Part shown: piece after piece, positions 22,601 through 34,522 of the stretch | Position numbering within the stretch: position 1 is the first letter of the stretch | Layout of the letters: each line of letters opens with the position of its first letter | Origin: Rotaria sp. Silwood1 | Lineage: Eukaryota > Rotifera > Eurotatoria > Philodinida > Philodinidae | Reading direction: 5' to 3' | Assembly (NCBI GenBank): GCA_905250075.1 | Contig: CAJNOP010000043.1 | Span: forward strand, 740,772-804,771 | DNA length: 64,000 nt | Notes under the pieces: model-generated | The model's input: only the letters and a program-made list of their open reading frames with translations | Databases searched by the model: none | Told to the model about the DNA's origin: nothing | Position numbers and translations under genes: made by a program

Positions 22601-25600
22601 ACGTGAACTAAATGAAATCTCGAATAAACAAAAAAGAACTATTTTCAACTTTGACTGTCCACGATCATGCGTAGTAATTAAGTAAAAATAACTTTTTTTT
22701 CTAGTCTTTAAATTCGAATAATGTACCTATTTGTTGATAAATTAAAGAAAATCTAAATAGAGCAATATCGTGGTCTAATGTATATCTTATGACACTAATT
22801 TTAGACGTCAATAAAAACTGAATGTTATTACTCTGTTTCGACAAAATATACTTCTTTCACTATTTTCTCTACCCTTGTCATCTTTTATTAATATCAATCT
22901 CATAACATTTATGATGTGACACAATAACAAGAAGATACTATTTTAAGTATTAGTATGAAATTATGCGTAGATGGTTAAACTAAGTCCAGTTTTGTGGCAT
23001 ATAATTTTTTGAAGTTTTTAAAACAAGTAATTATGATTCAAGTCGTATTTTTTCAAATTTACGCATAGATTCGTTAGTAGTTATCTTATGGACTATCATA
23101 ATTCACAATATCATATCTTTCTGCTAAGATTTACTAGAGAAAAAAAATTCTATAGAGTAGACAATATAGAATTATAAATAGAAACTGTCGTCGAAAAATG
23201 TAAATGAAACTTTATTTTCTCATTCATAAATTCCTTCAGTAAGATCTTGAGATAATTTTCATTTTCATTACTAGTTTTTGAACATTTATTATTTACATGA
23301 GACACTAACGGCTTGTAGGTAAACGAAAATTAATCAAACAAATTGTACAAAAACTTTTCACACACAGATTTTAGACTCATTCTTTGTATTAGACTTTAAT
23401 TCTATGCATTGTTATCTACATGTATCAATTGTATAGACAAGTTCTATCTTAGATTGTAAAAAATTCTATTCACGAAAAAAAAAATGACTACGATCCGATT
23501 TCTTTATGATATCTTTTACACATGTCTCACTCTAGCGTTGCCTGAAACCATATTTCTTTTCTTAATGAATTCACAAATCGAAGTCAGTAAGTTCATATAA
23601 ACAAGAAGTGTGAATCAATGACATATTATGATATACAATCACTCGAACTTCATTCATAAATTTAGTTAATTTGAATTCAAAACAACACATCTCATTCAAT
23701 CATTCTATTCTATGAATTCTATATTGTATTCAATTTTTAAGCTAACGTCAATGGTTCAAATCAACAAATCAAATTTCTTTGATCCGCATAAATATTGCTT
23801 TGCCCTAGACGCAAAGATTAATATTACAAATGAGAAATTCACCTAAAACAACGAAATGAATTTTATGATTTGCAAATAAACTTATAACTGTTGCAATTTG
23901 TTCTTTTTCTCAATCATATGAGTTTATATATATATTTAAGGAAATTATTCTTATCAATAGTGATAAAAATTCATATTATTCTTGTTTTGTTTTTGTTGAT
24001 GCACACCTTGGTGTTGATTAAGAATTTATCAAAAAAAAAAAAAAAAGAACATTATTTTACAATTATCAAGTCACAAAATTACTTTACGTCTTCTCTTAAT
24101 TACGACCTTATTTTTATATGATAAATCGATCTAATCTTGTAGTAATTAAAAGTCATTAATGTCCGATTTTTCTAAAATAGGATAACTTTCCAAAACTAAT
24201 CAAAAATATATAATTCATAATAATTTAGGCAAGCAAAAAGTTTAATTCGTTTCGTAAGTATTTCACAAAAAGAAACAGAAATATAGCCAAAAAAAAAACT
24301 TCAAACAAATGTATTCAAAGTAGAATAAAAAGCAGATATTTATTAACAAACTACTTTACGAAACTTTTTTTTTTACTAAAAGCTTTTTAATTGCATAAAT
24401 TGTTTTTTTTTTAAGAAACATTTTATGATAGGTTCAGTTCATAGCTTTTTATTTAATTTATTATGTACATGTTTGAAAATCAAAAATAAAATTTTATTAA
24501 AGAAAAAAAATAGTTACAATCAATATAACATTTTTATAATGCATTTTTGATAATAAGTAGAAATATCATAATAGGAAGCATTAAGTTGAATCCTATTTAT
24601 AATCGAATATCGACCGAGAAAAAAAAATATAAATGAAAAAAAAAAACTGAAAATCATTCGTTCCTTCTTCTTCTCCACTAAATAATTCGATATAAGAAAT
24701 ATTGTTTAAATATCTCTTTAAAAAAAATCGCATCTGAAGTTCGAAATTTAATTTTAATCAAATCTTTTCGATTGTATCAATGAAGATGAATATATGAATT
24801 AATATTGAATCATTGTTTTAAAAATTCAATAAAAGACTGCTTATAATAAAGAGTCTAAAAACAGTTCATTTTTTAACAGCAAATCATTTTTTTAGATTTT
24901 TCTTTCTCTGTTCAAAATATTAATTCTTAGACTAAACTCATAAGATTACACAACAAAATTAATTTTCAACACCAATAATTGAAATTTCTAGATCAAAACT
25001 AAGATAGATTGTAGTAAAATATAAAATAATAATAATAATAAGTTCAAAAAAAAAAAAGATTGTTTATTTCATAAATAGATTGAAGAAATATTTCACTGAT
25101 AAAATATCTCAAGTGATTTCAAAGTGCAAAGCAAGCTATTGACTTTTGTACAACTCACAGCATGATAGATGATGAGCTTTATTTATATTCGTTCGTTGCT
25201 TGTTGATGATGTCTCTTATAGATATCTTCTAGCTTGTTATTATTGTTATTATTATTATTGGTCAAGCAATTTGCATGTGCATATATTAACATAGCAAGCT
25301 GAACATTCCATCAATATGCATACACGCACATACATATAATTCTTTTTCTTAATCGAAATTTTGAGAACAAGTGTTAATGTTATAGAGTAGATCGAGAAAA
25401 AGAAAGATTGACTATCTCCAATGATGAATGTAGTCGGCAATGACTGATGTAAGGTGACAAACCCATGATCGCTCTCTTCCTGTCATCACCTGAAGCCCTG
25501 TCGTGTCTATGTTTGATCTTTTTATTTCAATTACAGTTTTGTGCTCATGGGCGCGCACGAGCAGACACATACATATATATTTTTTCTTTAGTTTAGTTCA

Positions 25601-26523
25601 ATTAAAAATAGCCTGTCAAGTTTTGAAAAACGAGTCATCATCCATTGATCAGATTTTTCGATAATAGACAGAAGAGTAAAACTATTCGCACTTGTTATGA
25701 AAAAAAAAGAAGAAGAAGAAGAAGGAAAATCTCATTTTACAAATTGGAAAGGAGGTATGAGCGTGATCGAAATCATTAAAACGTCGCTTCATATATACAT
25801 ATTTATTTGATCATTCCATTTTTTTTTCTGTGTGTATATGTGTGTGGACATTGCGTGCTGTTGACTCAAGTAAACGAAGACGAAAAAGAAGCATTAACAG
25901 GAAATGAATGAATAAGAGAAAAAACGCAATTCGATCACATCGTTAAAAGTGTATTGACCTTGAGAAAACAGCGTGTGAAGAGATCAGATTTTCTAAGCTT
26001 TTTTCTAAACATTGAATAGAAGAAAAAGAAAGAAAAAAAAACTCATTCAACCTTCATATTGTCTATTTTCATTACTGATGAGACTCTCTGCATGACTCAA
26101 AAATATGTTCGACTATTTATTTTTCTTTTCACATATTACATAAAAACTATCTACGCTTCAATTACTGTCCATATGCTTGTCATTTCCTATCTTAGTTGAC
26201 ACCAAATGCTTATCACACGAACTACGAATTTGTTTTGTTTTCTTTTTTACATATTCTGTCAAACTAATCACAATAAATGATCATTAACATTGCAATTAGA
26301 TATTGATGAAATTCATGTATTATTATATTGCTTTAGGCATTGATTTTAGCAAATATTTGATTGTATTGATGGGAAATTTTTTTTCTTTTGTTTTTATTCA
26401 TTTGCATATCTCGTTCAAGTTTATGAAATTGTAATAAAATCAAAATGAACTACAGATGAAAAGCGGTATCATCAAGTGGAAATAAACCTTTTTTTTTTTG
26501 TTTCTGTTGATTGTCCTTCAGTT

Positions 26524-26556
26524 TGCGTGTGTTTGTGTGTGTGTGTGTGTGTATAT
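26524..26556 (+). repeat. GT microsatellite
   Basis: The tract reads GTGTGTTTGTG followed by a run of about ten GT units and then TATA. It is a simple sequence repeat with possible Z-DNA potential and no gene context. Confidence 0.85.
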
Positions 26557-27333
26557 TATATATGTCTGGTTTTGACGACGAGATTAGGGAATTCTTGGTC
26601 TATGATGATCGACAGCTCCTGCTGTGAATACTTATCGATTGAAAATATCAATTAGACTGACGCAAAAAAAAACAGTTTGATGTGTTTTGCTTTTGATTTA
26701 AATCATAATATTTAGAAGTTAAGCTTTCCTAATGATCTCCAGAGGGAGATGAACTTTTTTTTTGTTGGCTTCATACACACATACTTGACCGAATTTATGC
26801 TTTGGTTCATGTGTGTATGTGTGCAACGAAACGTAATGAGGAAACGTTTCGAACGGTCAGCTAAGAGGAAAAAAGAGAATAATGGTTGGTTAAGTGTGAC
26901 CAGCGAAAGGCGTATTAGCGTGATTGATATGTCAATGTACATCTCTGATCATTCGACCAACGCAATTTGGCGCGTTTGAACAAGAAAATAAAAAAAAAAG
27001 AACACACACACACTTGTCAATCCTAAAGGATGAGGAACGAAGGAAACAAAATTTCAAAAGAAAAAAAAAAGATATTTTATATCTCTAAATTATCCGGAAA
27101 AATAAGATTAATTTAAAATTTAAATTTACGTTTCTTTTTTTTTTTTTTATTTTTGCCTTCAAATCTTTATCCTCAGGGATAATTTCACATTTCAATCTAC
27201 ACGTCACTAAGCTCTTACATATGTTATTACGACAACTGGCAAATGAGCACGAATAAAATAAACCTTATTCTCCAAGGCATTCGACAATTGCTTTTTGATT
27301 ATTCTATAACATGAAGAAATAAATTTTTATTGT

Positions 27334-27357
27334 CACACACATACACACACACACATT
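27334..27357 (+). repeat. CA microsatellite
   Basis: Short CACACACATACACACACACACA tract about 800 bp downstream of the GT tract and on the opposite register. Simple sequence repeat. Confidence 0.8.
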
Positions 27358-28237
27358 TAACTCAACTCATGCATTATCTTAAATGACTTTTTTAAAGCTT
27401 GTCTGTCCTACTGGCTAATTGCATACACAAGTCTTTTGCATCAAATCGTTTTTTCGGTTAGACACATAAATACGCGAGAAAAACATATACATACTTATTG
27501 ATAACCGAGACTGAACAAGCGTGTGTAAATTGTACACGAAAGATTACTCAATCGATAATTGGGAATCCCATCTGGGACGAAGACGATAAAAAAAAAGAAA
27601 AAGAAAATTCAATGTGTGAAATACAGTGACAACAGCTCAATCGCTGCAATTCACTATTTACGCTTAATTCACATCTTTGTCGGTTAGTTTTGTTACTTAT
27701 GTAATCAATTTGTTTCATACAGATCAAACTATTTGGTTGTTTTTTTCTATCGGATGTGATATGCAAGAAAAATTTTCTATTTGAATTTAGCAAATACAAG
27801 ACAAAATAATATTTCACATAATGATTTCCTGTATTATATTTGTTACATGAAAATGATTAGTTTTTGATTTGTTTTTTTTTTCTCTATATATCGTATCTAA
27901 TTGTTCGATAAGTTCAACTTCTTTGTCTTTTTTGACAATTGATCAATGAAGTGCCATTTTTGACAACTAATTGATCAGTAGGTTCTTTTTTTTTCGCTTA
28001 ATACGAAAAGTTGTCATGAAGACAAGAACATTTGTCTTATCCAATGACCGATAGTTAATCCGAGATAACTCTCTCTCTTGAACAACGGTCAAGAAATGAC
28101 GCAAGTAAACCAATCGATTTCTTTAAAGAAATGATGTCAATGTTTAACGATATCGGGTTGGTTGAATTTCGTAATCGAAAAGAGAAAAACGGGCGGCGGC
28201 GAGACGATAAACACGTAATCTCAAGGTCAAGGTGGAA

Positions 28238-28328
28238 CGAGAGAGAGAGAGAGAGAGAGAGCGAAAGAGTTGGATATAGAGAGAATTGTTTTTTTTTTCT
28301 TTCTCTCTCTCCCTCTCTCTCTTTCGCT
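28238..28328 (+). repeat. GA tract and facing CT tract, inverted block
   Basis: A GAGAGA run (about 28241-28263) ending in GCGAAAGAG is followed within about 40 bp by CTTTCTCTCTCTCCCTCTCTCTCTTTCGCT. The two arms are complementary (AGCGAAAGAG against CTCTTTCGCT plus the GA/CT runs) and could form a hairpin or triplex. The block lies about 350-440 bp upstream of the bZIP start and may act as a promoter-proximal GAGA-type element. Confidence 0.6.
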
Positions 28329-28676
28329 AACAATTGATATCAGCAAAACTCTTAAGTTTAACGCAACACAATTGTTCAAGCACGCGCACATTGAGCAACA
28401 ACAAGACAACAATAACAAAAATCACATAATTCTAAGTCAACGTCTGACGTAAGATACAAAAAAAAAGCTTGTAGATTATTTGTTTCGTAAGTAAACGAAA
28501 GAAACAAATATAATGTAAGTACAAATCATATTATATTTATCTATGTATTCAATTCATCGATGTCAAATAACAAGGGGTGGTAAACTTATTTTCAAAAACA
28601 AACAAGAGTTTCTCAAAAACAAAAAACTTTCCTCTTCAATGTAGATTTTTTCTATTTTTTAGTTTAATCACCAATC

Positions 28677-29333
28677 ATGCACACAGCTACTGCTTATTCT
28701 CATCATCCAACCGGTTATCCATCATTTTTATCTTATGCACCAACAACACAACGAAAATCTGATTATGGAATGTCACTTCATCATCCACATCATTATTTAA
28801 ATGATTCAATTGGTACAAATACATCAACAAGTAGTCCATCATCAAATAATAGTTCAGCACATTTATTATCCTATAGTGGTTATAGTACTGGTCTTGATTT
28901 ATCATTTCATTCAAATAATCTTAAACGACCACGCAGTGATATTGATGATGATGAAAATAATAATAATGATGATAGTCAAACATCACCATCACCATCAACA
29001 TCTATTTTAGGCGATATAACATCAACGACAAATGGTCAAAAAATTCTGCATATGAAACAAGATTATACACAAAATGAATTATGTCCATCATTACCATTTA
29101 AAAAACGTGCCCGTGCTGTACCACCTGAACAAAAAGATACGGCTTATTATGAAAAACGAGCACGTAATAATGAATCAGCTAAACGTTCACGTGATGCACG
29201 TCGTATTAAAGAACAACAAACACAACAACATTTAATATGTTTAGAACAAGAAAATAAACGTTTATCAATGGAAAATCAAGCACTTCGTTATCAACTTCAT
29301 GCATTATGTGGTGTATCAAAACCATTACAATAA
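28677..29333 (+). CDS. PAR/CES-2-type bZIP transcription factor
   Basis: A single-exon 218-residue protein. The first ~150 residues are histidine/serine-rich and disordered with an acidic DDDENNNNDD stretch. A bZIP domain occupies the C-terminus. KDTAYYEKRARNNESAKRSR with DARRIKE (about 153-179) is the basic region; RNNESAKRSRDARR matches the PAR-family and CES-2/HLF consensus RKNNxAAKRSRDARR. The zipper has leucines at 189, 196, 203 and 210. Such factors bind TTACGTAA-like sites and act in circadian, detoxification and cell-death programmes in other animals; the role here is inferred. An acceptor TTTTTTAG ends at 28662, 14 bp before the ATG. A GTAAGT near 28514 could make a cis 5' UTR intron instead of a trans-spliced leader. 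AATAAA at 29403-29408 is a likely poly(A) signal. Confidence 0.88.
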   Translation: MHTATAYSHHPTGYPSFLSYAPTTQRKSDYGMSLHHPHHYLNDSIGTNTSTSSPSSNNSSAHLLSYSGYSTGLDLSFHSNNLKRPRSDIDDDENNNNDDSQTSPSPSTSILGDITSTTNGQKILHMKQDYTQNELCPSLPFKKRARAVPPEQKDTAYYEKRARNNESAKRSRDARRIKEQQTQQHLICLEQENKRLSMENQALRYQLHALCGVSKPLQ

Positions 29334-29640
29334 GAAACAAAAAAAAATACTCATAAACAAACATTTTTTTTTCTATTTTTTTTTTGTGTTTCAAACAAAT
29401 TAAATAAATATATAGTTTATTACGTTATTCAATGGAAAGAAAACGGATTTGTCTCTATTGCCTGCAGGTAGTAATGAGCTCAAGTGGACAGTGCTCAGAT
29501 AGCCTACTGTGTTTTCGAGTGCTTGAGACAAACAATACAACTACATGACATCCTGTGGTGTTCAGTCATCCATCATCAGAAGTATGTGACATTTTTTTTT
29601 TATTCAGTAAAAAGAAAAAACAAAAAAAAAATGACATGTT
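29334..29640. other. Short convergent intergenic gap
   Basis: These 307 bp separate the bZIP stop from the DDX24 stop on the opposite strand. They contain T and A homopolymers and the bZIP poly(A) signal AATAAA at 29403. No gene is seen. Confidence 0.5.
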
Positions 29641-32600
29641 TTATGATCGATGTTTCAATTCATCTAATGCAGTCATATCATTTTCTAAACGAAAGAAAGG
29701 AAGAAAAAAAAAGAGAAAAGTATGAATCAATCAATCAAATAAAAAAATTTCCTCTCTTACTTCGTCTTGATGCTAATTGATCAGGATCACCAAATAGAAG
29801 TGGATATGAACGACTTATATTCAATGATGATGAATATTTTAATGGTTGTTTTAATAAGAGATCAAGTTCATTACGTAATTGAATTTCTTTTTTTTGTATA
29901 TCTTTTGTATTTGCTGTTTTAGCTTTTTCAATATCTCTATAATTTATTCAAATTTTATAAAATAAAAAAAAAAGATATTGAAATTTTCTCGTTACCGAAT
30001 GTTATCATCTAATTCAATATCTAATTCTTTAGCTGCTTTATGATACCAATTTGTTTCATTTGCAACTTTAGCAACTTGATGATGTAGTTTAGATATTTCA
30101 GATGCAAGACGAACACGTCTTTTTAAATTTGATAAATATGTTATATCAATCGGAAATGTTTGAAGATCTTCATCTAAGGAGAGAGAGAGAGAGAAAGAGA
30201 AAAAATAAAAAAAAAAAAATTTTGAAATTGTTTACTTCGATTGAGTGTTTTAATAATTTTTCGATAGAGAAATAATTCTTCTGGACAAATGAACATTACA
30301 CTCAAACCTTCACGTTCAGCACGAGCTGTTCGACCACTACGATGAATGTAAAGCTATTAGAAAAATAAAACAAATGTCGATATACAATGCATTGCAATTC
30401 AATTTTCTCCCATTGAACTTTCTACTTTAAACTATTATAGTTTACTTCTTTTTTTTTAAGATTATAGATGTAGAATGAGAAAGTGCAGATTTCACTGCAT
30501 CCCATGATAGATTTATCAAAAATAACAAATGAAAATCAAACAACGAGAATACATCAGAAAAAAAGATGATATTGTTTTTTTTACACTACAAACTGCAGTA
30601 AGAGTAAATCAAATTTTCATCTTTCCATTGTTTTTGTACATACTCATAGACATAAGTTGGTTCTTATTGAGATCAACAAGAGAAGGTTTTGAAGAGATAA
30701 ATTGTTTTTAAATTGAAACTATATTCAATCGATCGAGTCTAATAAGTAAGTAATTATCTCTGAGTGATTTGAACTACTGGATCTTTGCTACTAAGATATC
30801 AAATTCTTAGTAGGTTTTTTCTGTAGAATCCTACTTTTCAAGCAAAGTGATATTTTGACATTTCAGCCTAAAATTTTTACCCATATAAAAGGATCGATTA
30901 GACTAGTTTGTAGAAGAATTCTGAAACTTTTTTCTACAACTTACTCTTATTGGCATCTTTATTTGAGTAAAATTTTGGACCGAAATTCAAACGTATGCTT
31001 TTGCTTAAAAAAACTAGAGCCCTACAGGAAAACTTCACGAAACATTCGAAACTTCAGAAATAAAAGTTCAAAAGTTTCAACAACTCTAGGATATTTATAC
31101 TCATTCACTAGATCCTATCAATATAATATAGTTCTAGTTCGAAAACAATTTACCACTTGGAGATCTTTTCTCATCAGTAGTTTAACTGGTAGAGTACATC
31201 AAAGAGGTCAATATCTACACTGAATGAATATTGCATATATTAAATAAATATTACCATTTGACAATCTAGTTTGGTATTCATTTAAGAAATTCATGTCGAA
31301 ACTATTATTCAATCATAAAAATAGCAAAAACAAATCTTCCATCTCAACTTTCGTACATTGTTTTATATTCCAGATGAAATACTTATTGTATTGAAAAGAA
31401 AGTGTTATCTTTTTTTTTTCTGATGTATTTTTTTGTTGTTTGATTGTTATGTGTTAGTTATGATTAAAATTTCATGCAATACAATAAAGTTTGTACTATC
31501 TTAATATATATCAATTATCGAAAAAAAAAGAAGCAAACTATAACAGGCTAAAGTAGGAAATATAATGAGAGGAAATTTAATTAAAATGAATTATAATTTA
31601 CTTCTGTTGATCTTGGTACTTGATAATGAATAATATGTTTTATATTTGGAATATCTAAACCACGTGCTGCTACATCTGTAGCAACTAATAATCCATTATC
31701 GGAATCTATTTATTCAAAATTAATATCAAATGATCAAATTTTAAGCATGTAGATATTTACTAGAAAATTTTTCTAAATTCGTTAAACGTTGTTTTTGTTC
31801 CATTTGTGCATGTAATGGTAAAGGATTTCTTTTTAAGATAGCTAAAATTGATTGTAATCGTTTAATACAATCAATACTATTTGTAAATATTAATGTTCGA
31901 CCGGGATATAATGTTAGAAAATAATATAAATATAAATCCTAGGAAAAAAAGTTTTTTTTTTTCTTTCGTTTTTGTTTTTTGAGAAAACAAACTTTATCTT
32001 CTAATGAACAATTAACACGAGCTTCAGTTAATGTTTCAGCTGTACCAAATTCTTTTGTTAAATCAATTATTTTAGGTTTAGCACTCATACCAACAGCGGA
32101 AATTAATGTAGCTAAAAGATTATAAGATAAAAAAAGAAAAAGAAATGAGAGAATTAAATTAATTGTAAACAAACCAAGTTTATCTTGATTATCTTCTTTT
32201 TTCTTCTTATTTTTTTGTTTTTTCTTTTCGTTATCAATACTCGATTGTAACATAAGTGTTGCCGAGAAAACAAATTTTTGTCGTATTTGATTATTATCAT
32301 CCCTAAATTAATTAAAAAGATAAAGAAACGAACAAAAACAAAGAAAAATCAATATTACTTATTGATTAAATTAAGAATTTTTTCTAATTCTTCAAAATGT
32401 CCTTTTTCAATCATTCGATCAGTTTCATCAATTGCTAAAAATCGAAGATTTGACATATCAATAATATGTTCATTGTTCTAAAAAAAAATTTTAGATTAGA
32501 AAAAAAAACAAAACAAATTGAATTTCTTTAGAATATTTTACTTCTTGTAATAATTCCCAAAATCGACCAGGTGTTGCAACAATGATTTCAGGTTTTTGTG

Positions 32601-34522
32601 ATAATAAACGTTCTTGTTTTTGTGTTGACATACCACCGACAACGACAGCAGTCTAGATTAATTTCGAATAGATAAAAAAAAACGATTACATATTTTTGTT
32701 TTTTGGATTGAATGATATTTTTTATACTTTGAATTTTGTATAACGACAAGCAGTTTGAATATGAGATTTGATTTGAACAGCTAATTCACGTGTTGGTGTA
32801 AGAATCAAACTTGTGAATTGTCCATAGGACATCTAAAAAAATCATTTTATTATATTAATCAGTTAAGGACAGGACACATATATGTATATATATATATATA
32901 TATATATGTGTGTTTTTGAATTAACTTCTAATTGATTTTTGCATACTCCGTATGGTCTGCGATAGCACACAAAACGTCATTCTGTTACACTACCATCTGC
33001 ATTATAAAGGTGCAGCTTACGAGAACATCTGTAATCACTTATACGCCCAAGATTATCATACTCGCAAATTCTTTTAGGCATATTTTTTGATATCAATGTC
33101 GATAAAGATATTCTACCAAGACTTCGAAAGTTTTCTTTCTTTTTTACAAGTAATCTTATGCAGAGAACGTCACAGGACACCCAAGTTACTTTATGAACTG
33201 TGATTCATAAACGTTCTGGTCTATTAGTAAAGTTTGTCGTGATTTTCCATTATGATCAATAGTAATCAGCAGACTAAATGCTATATTAAAAACTATTAAT
33301 ACTATATGGAAAGATTATTTAGTTCAGCTAGATTGACAGTTACTCAGAGACAAACATGATTATCACCAAGTCAAATTGATAACATATTATTTATTTATTC
33401 AAATGACAAATTTTCTTTTTGTTTGTTTTATTATTATTTGCTTCACCCTATAGATTTCAAGTGTTTCTTTCATTGTTCATTTCATATATACTGGGAAATA
33501 TATGATAAGGTTTATAAAAAATTTTTGTATAAATCTGTAATATTTAACATTGTACTCCCAGATACACACAACTTGATATTCTTGATAAAAATACAATGAA
33601 AAAATCTTCCTGCGAAATAAAATGACTAAGTCATAATGATCTGTAAATTGTGCGACAGCATAAAGAAAAACTTTCTCAAGAGATTAATTTATTTGAAATA
33701 ATAAGTTGAACTTACTTCATTATTTTCTAATAATTTACTCATATGAGTAAGAATTGGAATAGCAAAAGCTAATGTTTTTCCACTGCCCTAATTTATGAGA
33801 AGAGAATATATTTTTTTTTTAAAGTTAAAAACAAAGAAATGAATTTACTGTTTCAGCAGCACCAATAATATCTAAACGATCACGGATAGCAGTAGGTAAA
33901 GTAAGACGTTGTATTGGAGTTGGATCAAAAAATTTTTGTTCCAATAATGAACGAATGATATTTTCCGAGACATAAAGATCCGACCAAACTTTTTTAGCTA
34001 TTTCTATGTTTATTTTAATATTTAGTAACCAATATGGAAAGAAATATTTTTTCTTACCAATAGAATCGTTATTTGTAGTTGTTTCAACTTCATCTTTATT
34101 ATTTTCATTAGTTATTTGAAGTGTTGATGTCATATGAGTTTCATTTGAACGTTTCTTTTTCTTTGTTTTAACTTCTAAATAAATATTTATATATATATAG
34201 ATATATATTTTTTTATTAAAGATTGAACTATTTGATAAAAATTTAAATTATGTTTTACTTTTAATAGGCGTTTCAATTTCTTGTTCTGTTTCAATTGCAT
34301 CAAGTTTTCGTTTTTTCTTTTTCTTTTTTTTCTTCTTATTTAATTGAATATCTTCATGATTCTTAACAAAGAAAATCATAGAGATATTTTATTTTAAAGT
34401 AATTTGAGTAGGTATACCTCATCATCTGTTGCGGATATTTCACGCCAACAAATGAAACCCATACCACGCATCTTATCATAATTAGGTGCCATGTCATGAT
34501 CATCATCATCATAGTCAGACAT
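29641..34522 (-). CDS. DDX24: DEAD-box family RNA helicase DDX24/Mak5-like
   Basis: Sixteen exons close in phase to 641 residues: 34418-34522, 34259-34361, 34058-34174, 33849-33997, 33716-33787, 32728-32832, 32542-32652, 32359-32477, 32175-32302, 31993-32111, 31761-31938, 31602-31705, 30236-30353, 29996-30173, 29761-29936 and 29641-29684. Mak5/DDX24 proteins act in 60S ribosome biogenesis. Motifs seen: Q motif FFDPTPIQ, motif I GSGKT (159-163), PTREL, TPGR, motif II DETD (271-274), [15 protein letters not shown], and motif [10 protein letters not shown] (474-481). [12 protein letters not shown] near the start and the tail [12 protein letters not shown] with [13 protein letters not shown] match DDX24. 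Motif II is DETD rather than DEAD. The ATG follows CTCCAG directly. Two stop-free introns are multiples of three. Introns 30354-31601 and 32833-33715 are long. Confidence 0.92.
30354..31601 (-). other. Long DDX24 intron (1248 bp)
   Basis: The intron sits between the ATDVAARG and HRSGRTAR exons. A 122-codon frame on the plus strand (30855-31223) has no recognisable motif and is probably chance or a decayed insert. No terminal repeats were found. Confidence 0.4.
32977..33180 (-). pseudogene. Possible RHS/YD-like gene fragment inside a DDX24 intron
   Basis: A 67-codon frame lies wholly within intron 32833-33715 on the host strand. It contains [19 protein letters not shown] and [10 protein letters not shown], which resemble YD/RHS repeat phrasing (YDxxGRI...). 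No exon-like splice sites keep it in frame with DDX24, so it is more likely an inserted gene fragment than a cassette exon. The family assignment rests on one short motif and is uncertain. Confidence 0.3.

Larger units (their letters stand above)
19676..28676. other. 9-kb gene-poor region upstream of the bZIP gene
   Basis: I find no protein-coding gene, tRNA or rRNA that I can support here. The sequence is AT-rich with poly-A/T runs, and its short ORFs lack recognisable motifs. The 20-22 kb part looks like decayed sequence. The 25.5-28.6 kb part is richer in simple repeats (GT/CA, GAA, GA/CT) and purine/pyrimidine tracts. Non-coding space this long, in a window otherwise packed with genes, just upstream of a transcription-factor gene suggests cis-regulatory DNA. 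That is inference. Confidence 0.5.

Noticed and set aside
23891-24121. 76-codon frame in the gene desert
   Set aside because: Hydrophobic low-complexity composition and poly-A-coded lysines; no supporting context.
30855-31223. 122-codon plus-strand frame inside a DDX24 intron
   Set aside because: It lacks any domain wording and lies in decayed intron sequence; length alone is not enough in AT-rich DNA.
33700-34140. Reading DDX24 segments as separate long ORFs
   Set aside because: The continuous frames run through short stop-free introns; the spliced model keeps phase and matches the family.
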